The notes under the pieces were generated by a model. That model did no database searches. It saw only the letters and a program-made list of their open reading frames with translations, and was not told the origin of the DNA. A DNA stretch of 64,000 nucleotides from Cerioporus squamosus. Lineage: Eukaryota; Basidiomycota; Agaricomycetes; Polyporales; Polyporaceae. A program made the position numbers and the translations under genes. Below are positions 12,196-24,278 of this stretch, piece by piece (the first letter of the stretch is position 1; each line of letters opens with the position of its first letter). The stretch spans positions 124,001 to 188,000 of the forward strand of contig JABYQS010000019.1 of assembly GCA_022592435.1 (NCBI GenBank), in the 5' to 3' direction.

Positions 12196-12950
12196 TCGTC
12201 CGGTTCCAAACAGTTTGAATTCATGAAGACCCGGGGGGGGATCAAGGGTAGGAACGTCGCATGCGGGCATACCGTGCCACTGCGCCGCGCGAAGCCATCG
12301 ATACCGCCGGGCCCAACGTCCTCTTCTCCACACTGCGCAGTCTGCCCGGACGGCAAGACGCGGCCGTCGAATTCGAAGGACTTCAGAAAGCCTGAGGCCT
12401 GAGGACCTAGCTCGCCCCTCGGCCGAGTGCGGCGTCCGACCGGCGACAGGTGGCCACACTTGACCACCCTCCTCGGATGGAAGCCCGTGAAGCTGCGGGC
12501 GGGAGGGTGTGAGGGATTGATCTATGGTAATAGAATGTGGGTGTCAGTGTCAGTGTCCGCTCGACGTCCGCAGCGCGCACGACTCTCAGTCAGTTTTTAG
12601 AGAGATCGCGGGCAGTACGTACCTGCAGGCTGCGATTGCAATTCGCTAGCATCGAATCCGAATGTCGAAGCGCGGACCCAGATGAGTATTCCCCTCTCCG
12701 GATCCATCGTCGCAGCTCGCGGTTCGCGGGAGGCGGGCGGACGTAGGGCGAACGAGAAGGCCAGAAGCGCAAGCCGCCGCCCGCCGGGGTCGGGGAGAAG
12801 CTGGCCAGCCTGGCAGCGCGCGGGCCCAGAGCTCAGAATAGCAGGAGAACTCGGTGCCTTGGGAAAGGTCACGTGGGCTGCGTTCAAGGTGCGCGAGTGC
12901 GGGTCAGGCACCCCCGGACGACGTCGTCAGTCGGAGGGGTGTGCTCGTAC

Positions 12951-12975
12951 GAGTATGAGTGCGAGTGCGAGTGCG
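12951..12975. repeat. Hexanucleotide microsatellite, GAGTGC type
   Basis: Four near-perfect tandem units of GAG(T/C)(A/G)(T/C)-like hexamers are seen, mainly GAGTGC. Confidence 0.7.
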
Positions 12976-13681
12976 ATGTTCTAGTACACGCGTATACCGG
13001 ATACCGGGGTCCCCACGCTCGGAGTTAGGGACCGCGTGTGATACGGGCATGCATCGGGATCGTCAGTGCACGCTTTCGGGGCTCGGGGAGCACCAAGGTA
13101 CCAGGGGAGAGCGGACGAAGGAACCTCGAGCAGCTCGAGGCTCGAGAGGGGAATCGGGGACTACTGATACTATCGGGCATCAGCAGAAGCCCTCGCGCCA
13201 TCGTCGTCCGTCCAAGGTGCTTGCGCGCGCGTCGCGCAGGCTTGCGGAGGAGCGTCCACGCGCGGGCCACGGGAGCGCGACGATGCGCCTCGAGGCTTCC
13301 CGAAGAGGCAGGAGCGCCTTCCGGGTAGGGCTGCGGAGGACGAGTCCGCGGACCGGAGGAATTTTGCGAGACTGGACAGGTCGCGGGAAGGACGGGCTTG
13401 GGAGAGTACGAGGTGGATAGGTCGGGATTGTGTAGCAAGCTTCCGCGTATGGCGGCTTCGAGCTGGGGGCCTGACCGGCCCCCCTTCTTGATGCCCTGAT
13501 GCACGATGCACGATGTACGAGACGACGCCCGATGCACCGGGAGGACGGCGCAGTGCGCGCACCCCGGTTGTGCTGAGTGCTATATCGAGCCTTGGGAGTG
13601 CGGCCTCGAGTCTTCGGGGCAGTGACAGGTCTTGAACGTTGGACGTCCTGGACGTTCAACGGCTGATAACGTGGGCGGGTC

Positions 13682-13707
13682 ACGCCGACGCCGACGCCGA
13701 CGCCGGC
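13682..13707. repeat. GACGCC microsatellite
   Basis: About four tandem units of CGCCGA/GACGCC lie in non-coding sequence. Confidence 0.8.
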
Positions 13708-14424
13708 GTCGAGCACCGTGCCACGCGTTTGGGCTCGACGTACGTGGCCCTGACTCCTGAGTCGAGACTCTCAGGGAGGCGGTACGGGCATTGTATGGAG
13801 ATAGGGATACGCTGGCTGTGGGGGACTCCGGAGGTAAGGTTGAGGTACTGCACATTCGTCGAGCGCGGCGCACACCCAGCTGGCGGAGCAGGCACCGGAG
13901 TCTCGAGCCATTCATTGTGAAACGGAGTGCACGCTGGAGCCTTTGCAAGGATGCCGGTGCACCAGGGGACGTGCCGCCGGTTTCCGAGTCGCCTGGCACA
14001 TGTAAGTAGATGCAGATCCGCGCGAAAAGTGCACCGACAGGTTATGGATCGCCGACAATCCAGACCCGGGGCCGCTCGCTCTCCCTGTCTTGCGCTCGAC
14101 AGGAGAACGAGAGGCCTCGGACCTCATGCCTCAGGCCTCAGGGACGCAGACGTCGAGGATCCCTGCACCCGAGCGCTGCGCCCACAGATCGCGTGAACCT
14201 CGAGCTCCGACTTGTCATATCTTGCAGAGTCCAGTACACGCTCGTATGTCATGTCATATGTTTGCGGAAAAGCGGAGCAAGAGCGACCTGCAGAGACAGC
14301 CTCCGGGGTTCTGGCTGTGCATTTGCGCGCTGGGCCCTGGGGTGAGTGATTGTGGCGACCTGTACAGACGCACATAGAACTGAGTAGAGACACGAGCCAC
14401 CAGAGATTCAGAAGAAACACCGGG

Positions 14425-14467
14425 AGCAGCAGCAGCAGCAGCACCTCGGCACCACCACCACCACCAC
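14425..14467. repeat. Paired trinucleotide repeats, (AGC)6 and (ACC)5
   Basis: Six AGC units at 14425-14442 are followed after 8 bp by five ACC units plus a partial unit at 14451-14467. They are not inside a supported gene. Confidence 0.85.
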
Positions 14468-17400
14468 TTGGCACTGATCGCTATCGCCATCTCCAGGACG
14501 ACGGGGCGGCGCGGGCGGCAGAGCGAATTCTAAACCCTGCAGACGCGTCCTCTCGAGGGATTCCGGGAAGGAAGGAAGTATCGCGGCGAGAACGCGTGCG
14601 TCCAGTCCGTACCACACACGCCCGACGTCCGAGGCGCGTCCCTTCCTGCAGTACTGGCAGCATCTGCATCTGCATCTGTGGCCGAGAAGCGAGCGAGCGA
14701 AGCCCCCTTCCGCGCGGGCCGTCGACGCATCGACGCACTTGTCGGCTTGAGTGGCAAGTGGCAGGCGAGAACTGCAGGTGCGGGGAGGCCAGCAATGCGG
14801 GGAGGCAAGCGTAATGGGCGTGTGGCGGGGAGATGGGGAGATGGGGGGTGTGCGCGAGGCCGGATATCATCCCAATGTGCCGAACTGGATCTTCTCGCCG
14901 GCTTCCGCAACCGGGCGAAGGCCCATAGCTAGGAGAAAGATCGCAGAACGCAGGACGCAGAAGGGGGTGAGGGGAAAGGGGAAGGACAAAGGAGCGGACA
15001 GAAGCGTCGACTGGCACGGAAGCGCAGCACTCTGCTTCTGCATAATGAAAAGCGGCCCTGGGGGCTCCGGCGGGCTTACTCGGGCCTGCGCCGCGCCGGG
15101 GTGCTGGTTACAGCCGTGCGGGCTGGGTTCGGGGTGGGAGGCGAGAGGCGTTCGGTGATCCTGGATGCACGGTGCTTCACGGAGACGGGGATTCGAGTTT
15201 GGGAGCCTATAGCGTGAGCTTCAGCGATGGGTGCAGCAGGTACCGGCAATGAGGAAAGGGTCGAATCGGAGACGCGTGATGCTTGGTATTCGAACGCAAA
15301 CACAAAGTTAGCAGCAGCCAAGAGCGATATCGATACGGATGTAAGGTAAGTTCCAGTCCTAGCGAGGGCGGGCGAGCGGTAACTCCGTAGCCCTGTCCGT
15401 GAGGTGGTGTTGTGGTGCCGGGGTGTGGCCGTGGCCGCTCGCCGCGGCAGAGAGCGCCGCACTGGGTTCCCATCAGGCAGAGCGATTGTCCCGATTGTCC
15501 CAGGCGTGACCGTGTGCATCTTCGTCCGATGGATCCAGCAGGAGCATGCGCAGCATCAGCAGTGAGTAGAGGTCGGAGATCGAGTGTCAAGTAATGCACT
15601 TACCATCTCATTAACCGCTCCATCGTGCACCCGAGCTGGGCCTTGCGGCTCAAGATCTCAGGACGTGCTCCACTCGTCCAAACGGGCGGAATCCCACACA
15701 TGGCGTCTGGAGTTGTGCGTCGCGTTGTGCCGAAGATAGCAGAGTTAGGGTTCGACGTATACGTACCAACGCCGACGTCGAGACGTCCAACATTATTCGT
15801 GTGGCGATCTTCCTGGGACTAGCGTTGAATACTTGGTCAACTGGGTGCGAGAGCCCTTTGCGGGGTTGGGGCGGAGCGAAGGCGGCAGGGGGCGCGGAGA
15901 TTCTCAATCTCTCTTACCGCAACCGTACGCAGGAGGCGCGAGATTTTTGTAGCAACCGGTACCCGGAAGCAGTGCCCCTAGTTATGTATGTGGCCTAAGA
16001 CAGCCCGAGGACTCCTCGTCAGTGACGATGACGGTCTCGATGCGAACCATACGAACCATACAGGCACGTAGGAGTATGCGCAACCTCGCAAAGCGGCCAG
16101 GCCTCGGCACGGGATAACCTGCGTGAGGCTTCTGGGCGACGAATAGCGCGCGAGATTCCGAGCGACAAGTGCTGCGTGTCCGCATTCGATATGACGATAT
16201 GAGAGGGTGCGATCGGGCCCAGATGGGAGATTGTGGCTGGTGGCTGGTGGCTGGTCGAGAAGGAACGGCGTTAGCAGAGATGTACGGGCGTAGAGGGCCG
16301 CAAGTGCAGGATGCTTCGTCGAGGGCGTCGCGGCGCATCGGTCGGCGTGCGTGGGCGGGCATAGGCGACCCCGTTTGCGCTGGGATGGCTGTACGCAGGT
16401 TAATGAAAGAAGCACCGCACGTTTGCATGCGAGCCCTTGGATGAAGGCGAGAGGGGAAGCACCGGCCTGGTTACTTACTCTGCTGCACCTTCGATGCTCG
16501 ACGTTCATGGGTACTTATGGATGATCTGATGATGACATGGGCGGAGGCGGAGATGAGGGCGAACGGTTGCCCGTATCGTCGTCTGAGGAGGAACGGTCGA
16601 ACGTTGGCACGCTGAACGAGGGAAACCCGAAAGGCATAGGACGCCGTTCGGCTCACTGAACGATGTGAGATGAGCGATTTCAAGTATCGAGAAGTGCAAA
16701 CGAATCAAGAGCGCAGTAACGTATGTGAAAGGCACAGGGGTCGTGGCTAGACGCCTCTGAAGCCTCGAGTACAGTATGCCGGCCGTAAGATTCCTGCAAG
16801 ACAAGTACAGCCGAGACAGCCCATGCACTTAGGAGACGGCCAGAAGGAGATGGAGATTCACATCTTGTGCGTTTTGCTCGCATGCACGGCCGCATGATCG
16901 TGCACGGATAAGTCGCGGTGCGTCGGCCGGCTGCAGGCTACGTGCAGAATAGGGATGCGAACAGTTTGAACGGCGACTAGTGAGTGCGCGTTGTTCCGAG
17001 CCGGCGGCAGTCGTCAGTCACTGGGGGCAGGCTGGCAGCCCGAAGAGTGGAGTCGGGGAAGGGTCGCGTCCATATGCACATGCAGAGAACACCGGGGCTC
17101 CGGGCTGAGAGCGGGGACGGCACGGACGGGGGGTGATTTGAATGTTTGGGATGCGGTGGCCGCTGTCATGGCATGGGCCATGGGCTATGATGCGCTGCGA
17201 GAGACTCGGAGAATAGAGCGGCTCGCGCGCAGAGGACGGACTGATGCCAACTGGGCGGGCGGGCGGAGTGTCGGAAGAAGTCGAGAAGATATGCACGCAG
17301 CGGCTTTGGTATGGGCGGTCAGGCTGCGCGACTGCGGAGGTGGGGAGGAGGAGTGCGGTTTCGAGCGCAAGTCCATGCAAACCTCCCTACTCCCGCCGTC

Positions 17401-18099
17401 TGTTCCCTGGTGTTCCCAGACTAGGGGGCTTCGGGTGAGACGGACGAGGAAGAGAGGCCGAGGACGCTGTCTGGGCTCGGTGCTCAGTGTGCAGCCATGG
17501 GGATGGTAATAACTTTAAAGTTTAAGGTGCACGAGCCTGCACACCGTCGTCGGAGGTGAGAACGGCGACCATCAGAGAGGGCGCGCGGGGCCCGGCTCGG
17601 AGGCGTGGCCGGAGAAATAAACTGGGCCGCGGGCGCACGCGATTGGCCAGAAAACAGGGCTGCTTATGTCATCGCAGAGCCTGATGGAGGAGGTGTCGGC
17701 GGCAGAGAGCCGTCCTGCCACATGCGGACATTTCGAGGAAATCGGCGAAAACGCAGCGAGAGGCTCGGTCCTCGGGTTCTCTGCAGAACGTTCATCAAAC
17801 TGTGCGCCAAGGAGAGTCGGACTGAACCCCAGCTTCCGATTGCAGCAGACGTTCAAATACGCCTCCTCGTTCTGTCCTCACGCCTGCTGATCCTCCCCCT
17901 TCCTCCAGAGACGCACCCGCCGCGCACCCGCCCCGTCCCCGACGCACCAAGCTTGACGCGCCTCGCCGCCCCCGCCCGCCCGACACACGCGCCGCGCCCG
18001 ACGTAAACCTTACCTCACTCGCCTGCTCCCCGCCACGCGTCCCAGCCGCGCTCGCCCAGACGCGTATTTGTCTGCGTGTTTCTCACCTCGCTCTCTCCC

Positions 18100-20810
18100 A
18101 TGCACCCAGTCACACGCACCCCCCTGCAGCCCAACTGCATGAAGCGCACCCTCGCCGCGTCTCCTCGCGAGCTGGACGCTAAGCTCGAGCTATTACAGCA
18201 GCTCGGCTACGAGGACCGCTTCTACCTCGATGACGACGCGTCCATCCCCGACGAGAAGTCCTACTTCGACCGCGACACGGACCGGTGGATCCAGACGGAG
18301 TACAACTGGGCACTGGGAGAAGCTGCAGAGTCTGCCGCGAGCATACCGGACTTGTTCGATGGTGAGTTGTCCCTTTGGTTCCGTGCACGTCCGCGCATGG
18401 CTTGATTGACCATACACGTCACAGTCGAGGAAGACGAAGAATCGTGTCTGCCATACGTGTACGACCCAACCCTCTTCGCTGCCAGGCCGTCCGTGCCGTC
18501 AACCCCGCGGTCACGTTCCCAGAGTCTGTCGCAGGGAAATCTCGACAAGGTATGTACCTTTCGCCAGACAGATGTGAACATCCATCCCTCCGGTCTATTC
18601 GCGCTCTTCCTGTGCGATCGCGTCGGACGTGGCCGCTGTTCTGCTCCTCGCCTGCATACGTCTCGTCTTGTGTGCGTTCGAGTCACCGAGGACGGGTGTC
18701 GAGAACGACCGCGGAGACGTGGTGTGGCCGCATGCTCAGCTCGCCTGCGCTGTTCAAAGTTTAAACTTTTCGAGCGCCGGGGAGCGAGTGGGGGATCGGT
18801 GGCTGTCGTGGTGATGCGGGGAAATCCGAGATCCCGCTGGGCTCGATACGGCCTAGCCCTGCGTGCTCGTCCGGATGCTGTGTTGTCGCTGGCCAGCTGC
18901 ACACCGCTGTTTTCCCTTCGTCCCAACCCTCATTTCGCCTCGCCCGCTCGTCGTCGTGTGAGACGGCGCCCACATGCAGGCCCCCGCGACCCTCGCTTGC
19001 CCCTCGTCTATCAGCAGTGTTTTCTTTCTTTCTCCACCGCACGCTCTGATGCTAACCCGCCCACTCTAGCCTCTCCCTAGCGTGCCGCCGCTAAGGATAC
19101 GCAACCGACCCAGTCTTCCTATAGTTCCACCTCCGTCCCCAGCGGCGACCTCGCTGCTGTCATCGCCCGCAACGAGCCCGCCGGTGTCGCCACGTGCCGC
19201 CCGGCACTCCCCTCCTCCGTCGCCGCGTCTTTCCAAGGCGCGCATCCCACCACGAGCCCCAAGCTCGCCTGCAGTACGGCCTTCTACACACCGTCATGCG
19301 ACCTACCCCTCCATCTCGTCGACGCTTTCCCTCCTCGAAGAGCGCGAATCGGAAGCTGAGAAGAGGTCAGCAGTCTACGTCGCGGATGAGGATGCAAGCT
19401 TGCAGCGCGTTGTCCCCATGCCCATGGGTCGGGGAAGGAGCAGTAGCGCTGCGGTTCCACTGAGCGGCACAGTCCCGTTCAGTGCTAGCCCTAAGCGCAA
19501 ACAGCGTCCAGCCCTTCCCGCGCTATCGACGTCAGCCTCCTCCCCGCAACTGCGAAGATTGGCTGAGCTTGCAGCCACCCCGTCCCCGTCCTTCTCCGTC
19601 GGGACTCCACTGCTCCCTTCGCCCATGAGCGATTTGAGCGACATAACCGCCACTCCGGACACGGAGGTCGTTACTCCTGGGGAGGCCATTACATATTCAC
19701 CCCTCGAGCCCACGGTCGAGGAAGACGCCGGGGAGGCAGGCCTGGCGTCTCGCTGGTCGCTTGATTCGGTGGCGTCCCGCCCCCGCATCACTCAGATGGC
19801 CCTTGATGATGCGTCATCATCGCCGGCTAGCAAGACGAAAAAGCGAGATCGTCTCCTTAGTTTAATATCCGGGCGTGCGCGGTCTGGGTCTGTGACTAAG
19901 CCCTTGCCCCCGCCCAACACCCCTCGCGGTTCCTCAGACGTGCTCGACATCCGCCGTATCGACTCCCGCGACGCGCCCTCCACATCTTCACGACCGTCGT
20001 TCACGATGCCTCCGAAGATCTCGATGACGCCGTCGCTGTCGTCGTCCAACTCGTCGAACGTGTCCACGCTGGCAACGCCGATCGAGCCACTACCGAGCGA
20101 CGATCTGTTCGCGTCCGACTCGCCCTGCATGCCAGAAGACATCGACGAGGAAGACTCACCCGTGTTCGCGGAGAATCCCTTCTACCAGCCCGACTCGCCC
20201 CTCCTTCCCCCGGAGTCGCCGCGTGGCCAGCCGTCACCTCCCCCTTCACTCACACCGCAACCGCACGGGCATGAACCGCTCACGCTGCAAATCCCGGAGC
20301 GGCCCATGTCGCCAGCGTCGCCTCCGCCGCAACCGACGCTCCCCCTTCCTTCACCAAGCACGCCCTCGCCCTCCTTCCTCGTCCCGTCACCGCGTCCGCA
20401 GTCGTTCTTCGCGACGATCACCGGCCGCCAGCGAAGACGTAAGAAGAAGCTCGTGATCAGCGGTGCGCCGCTCGAGCTGACCCAGTCGCGCTCGTCATCA
20501 TCTGTGTCGGGAGCCCCGTCGGACGACTACCAGCACCGGCAGCAGGAGCAGCAGCGCAGGGTGCAGAACGTGGTGAGGTGGTGCGAGAGCTTTGGGCCAG
20601 TGAAGAGGGTAGAGGCGAAGGATGACGGGAGCTTGCATGTGTACTGGAGGGACTGGGAGGTCGCGGATATGGTGAGTAGTTCGCACGCTGATGGATCGCC
20701 GATGTTTTGCTCACGGTGGACGGTCGACGTTGCAGGTCTGTCGCATACAGGCGCAGGTCTCTATCAAGGATGTTGGCCGCGTCAACCTCGCGTGGTACTA
20801 CATTTCATGA
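18100..20810 (+). CDS. Ser/Pro-rich disordered protein with a conserved C-terminal RRM-like segment
   Basis: There are four exons: 18100-18361, 18425-18549, 19070-20671 and 20736-20810, totalling 687 residues with consistent phases. The start could also be the second ATG at 18139, which begins MKRTLAASPRELDAK. The first 90 residues are ordered and acidic (LLQQLGYEDRFYLDDDASIP). Residues of about 140-600 are long Ser/Pro/Thr-rich disorder. The last 65 residues (VVRWCESFGPVKRVEAKDDG, then HVYWRDWEVADM, then AQVSIKDVGRVNLAWYYIS) look like a compact alpha/beta fold with an RNA-recognition-motif-like rhythm. That is inference, not a firm match. Intron 2 is 520 bp, far longer than its neighbours. 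The long open frame that runs on past 20671 to 21316 is intron and 3' UTR read-through. Coding is secure; the role is unknown. Confidence 0.85.
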
Positions 20811-22546
20811 GCGAGCCGACGCTAGCGACTGCCATATCCCAGGAAATCCGCCCTCTTCGCCCTCTCGCCTCCTTCTCCCTTGATACACGCATTGTTCGTC
20901 CACTCGGTCGCCCCGGCCCTACCAATCCACTCATTGCTTATAATTTATCGCATTCATTCAACTTATACACTCCTTACATCGGCACCTCATCGCATCATGG
21001 TACAATGGATACCTCCCGCACACGCACACTCATTATCGTCTTGCTTGCATTGCATCTCTTCTGTTCTGGTCTCGGGGCGCCGCGTTCGTCTGGACTCTGC
21101 TTGCATCATCTATTCCTCTTTGCATCTTCTCCCCATGCGCACATCCCTCCTTCCATCCATCGTCTCATCTCATTGCTCATCGCTAAACCCCGCATTTCCC
21201 CATCCTCATCACTTCCTGGTTTATCGCACTCGCACGGCGCGTCGACCACCCCGGCCGCCGTGCTCGGTCGCCATCGTCACATGTTTCTGCTCGGTCTGCT
21301 TCTCTGTCTGTCCTGACTCCTCTGTGTACTTCTTTGTGCTTTCCTCCGTTCCGCGCGTCATCTCACCCATTGCATCCCTTGTTAGTTCCATGTCACATTG
21401 CTCGCTGTCGTGTCCCCTTCATCTGCCCATCTACCCGTACCTTACCGTAACGTACCTCTGGACCTCTCACATTCATCATCACCATCCCCGTTTTCGTCGC
21501 GAGCACCGAAGCCGAAGCTGAACACTGTTGACGCCGCGCTGCCTGGCCCGCGGCGCGGTGCGTACGAAGCACAAGGGCCCCTCCCCGTGTGGAAAGTATT
21601 GTAGCAATCTTGTATATGATGTATCTAATCACATAGACCGCGCTACGTCGCGTGCAATTTTACTTGCAAACACTTAAGTGGATGTGCAGCGAACGATGAC
21701 TGATTTTGGGGTGTCTTTGTATGTGGGATATTCGGACGGGTTCTGAGGGTGAGTGCTCCGTATACAGATACCTATACTTATCCGTCATACTGATATGTGC
21801 GCTCTAGGATGTCTCCCCTCGTCTCTCGTTCACTCCAGGTAGAGGCTGGGCTCACGACGACTCACGAGCGCAACGTACGGTCTTGGGTCTAAGTCCTTGG
21901 AATCCAGATCGGCCGGGCATCAAGACGGGTATACGTACACATACGGTTGCATGATGCATCACTGACATGCCCGGAATGCGATCATTGGAATGTTAGCCTT
22001 CAACCTTGCGTGGCGCACCTCTGATTGAGGTGAATTGTGTGGATGATCTCGCTGAGTCAGATAATCTGTTGGAACGTCCGTCACGGTTGATGGACTGTCA
22101 CCCAGAACGGGGAGGGACTCCGCGCTGATGTCGGGGGCGATCGTCCATCAGGAGGAACCAGAATGAGTACTGAGGTACCTGCAGGTATGTTGATTTGGAG
22201 AAATCACGCGTGTCGTTGGAGTTCAGGCCGGGATGAGTATGTAGTGAGAGTGGTAGGTTGGCGATATTCGGACTTGAGATGCCCGCACTGCTGGTTGAAT
22301 GGCTGGGATGGTCAGTAGTGTTAAGATGCATAAGTATACTAGGAAACTTCTCAGCGGTAACTTCACTGTGAACGTGACAGATAATCGATAAGGACCAGGA
22401 GTACCTGAGGAGTACTTTACCGTAGTACGGAGGAGAGTCCGATTCAAGTTCGCCGTTCTCAGCTCGCAAGCGCCCGTGGTGCAGGTTGTCCTCCGACCGT
22501 ATCCCGCGGCTCTCCTTGATGTTGCATAACGCGAGCACTGACAACT
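20811..22546. other. Intergenic region, 3' UTR of the 18.1-kb gene and promoter of the J-domain gene
   Basis: The first 800 bp are T/C-rich and contain poly(A)-signal-like A/T stretches near 21.6 kb, typical of fungal 3' ends. The long frame reading through to 21316 lacks conserved content. The rest should hold the promoter of the J-domain gene starting at 22547. I see no additional gene. Confidence 0.5.
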
Positions 22547-24278
22547 ATGGGCGCAGCTAGTTCGACACTTTTTGAGGGTAAGGCCGACGAGGACTTCGCG
22601 CAATTCGACTCGGATGACTGGTACATCGTGCTTGGTGTCGAGGAACATGCGAGTGGCGCGGAGATAAAGGTACGTATTACCGTCTACGTCCGGTCTACAT
22701 CCTCCTTCGATTTCAGCTATGAGGCCGCACATTGGTTCTGCTGGGGGTAAGTAATGCTGAAAGATGCCCCGGGTGATGAGTGGAATTGGGTCAAACACAC
22801 GACTCTTTCCCACGTGGCCGCTTCGCTCAACCTCCGATGAGCGATCGAGGATGGTACCATGTACAAGTACACCCGATGCTGCGCTACGAACATTTCATCG
22901 CAGATTCGAGCGCGAGCTGATATGTTCCCGTAGGCAGCATATCGGAAATTGGCTCTCGTGCACCATCCGGACAAGAATGTTGACGATACCGAGCGCGCCA
23001 CTCGTCGGTTCGCAGCTATACAGCAAGCATACGAAGTACGTGCACGAATATTCCGGGAGATATGCTTTTCTGACCACATCCCGGTGAATTCTCGTCATGG
23101 ACATCTCACGGCAACGTTGCCAAGCAGACGTTGAGTGATGCTCAGGTGAGACAACAGCGCACGTCGTGTGAGGTCACGACCGCCATCGAGCAATTTTCTA
23201 ACAAGCCGACTTCCTGTTATGTCCCCAGCGGCGGACCGTGTACGACAGCGAGAAGTCACTGCGAGAACGAGCTCGAGCATCACGGCAGGGCCCGGTGCCA
23301 GAAGCAGAGGAAGACGTCACCGCGGCGATGCCTGGGTATATCCGCGTGGACCCGACGCCGTTCACGTCGAAGAAACAGCCTTGGTCTGGGAACGCTTACG
23401 GTCCTCAGCCACAGTTCCCCAATGGATTCGCGTGGGTCCGCCTCCCAGACCGTTTGGTAACACAGGCTCACATCCGCGCACTGGGAGCGGCTTCTTCAGC
23501 TTCGGGTTCGGTGCGTCCGATGGCTCGGACGACCTCACTGCGGAGGACATCACCATGCTACACCTCCTCATACACCCAGGCTTGGACTTCTTCGATGACG
23601 GGCCAAAGGTGAGGCGCTCTTGTTCTCAGACTAGCGACCTCGGCTACGCGCGCGTTGGCAGGGTTCGGAATCCGACATTCGGGTAACTGACTGCGATACT
23701 TCGCGTAGAGTTTTTACGCGACGTGCCGGCAAATTTTCGAGCGCATCGCGATGGACGAGCCGGACGTTGAGAGCATGAAGCTGCCTTCTTTTGGATGCAT
23801 GCACACCCCGTGGTCGAAACGTAGCGTGCTCGCGTTCGCGGCGGGTGGGAGTGCCAGCGAGTTCTACAGGGTGTGGACGAACTTCCAGACGTCGAAGGAG
23901 TTCGACATTGATGTCGATACCCATGAAGGACCGAGCGGGAACAACTCCCGGTCTGCGAAGAAGTGCGTGCGTCCGACCGTATATCCCGTGCACCCTACTG
24001 ATCTGCGCTGCTTGACTTCTAAACGTCAGGCGAACGCGGACGCAGATGAAGAAACACCGAGCGCGAGCTCGGAAAGAGTACAACGACGCAGTTCGCGTGA
24101 GTGCACTATACAGTGGTGGAGCTGCGGAGAATCTGCGCAAGGCTAAATGTCTATTCACCCGGCCCTTTTCCAGAGCCTGGTCACACTGGTGCGCAGCATC
24201 GACCCTCGCTATGTGTGCAGAAATGCACCGTGCATGTGCGCCCGGTGCTTCGCTCAACATCTCGGAGCGAGGATGTGA
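22547..24278 (+). CDS. J-domain protein related to Jjj1, lacking the zinc fingers
   Basis: There are eight exons: 22547-22669, 22934-23035, 23128-23145, 23229-23431, 23500-23608, 23709-23962, 24030-24096 and 24174-24278. They give 326 residues with all phases consistent. The J domain is at about 24-85 with [30 protein letters not shown] (HPD at 52-54) and [10 protein letters not shown] followed by [14 protein letters not shown]. Beyond it, blocks [43 protein letters not shown] and [19 protein letters not shown] with DPRY follow the layout of Jjj1. Jjj1 is the J protein that works with Hsp70 on late 60S ribosome biogenesis. Full-length Jjj1 carries C2H2 zinc fingers after this point; here the frame ends within about 25 residues of DPRY. 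It is therefore a short paralogue or a decaying copy. The 23432-23499 intron (donor GTGGGT) is the least certain junction. Confidence 0.8.

Larger units (their letters stand above)
12196..18099. other. Gene-poor region, second part
   Basis: No gene can be supported here. Open frames are short, GC-driven and paired on both strands, and none shows a known motif or a phase-consistent exon chain. The stretch contains several microsatellites (12951-12975, 13682-13707, 14425-14442, 14451-14467). The last 200 bp before the 18.1-kb gene are C-rich and look like 5' leader sequence. Confidence 0.5.

Noticed and set aside
20672..21316. Extension of the 18.1-kb gene's open frame to 21316.
   Set aside because: A good intron at 20672-20735 leads to a short conserved-looking C-terminus ending at 20810. 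The extension is low complexity and T/C-rich like a 3' UTR.
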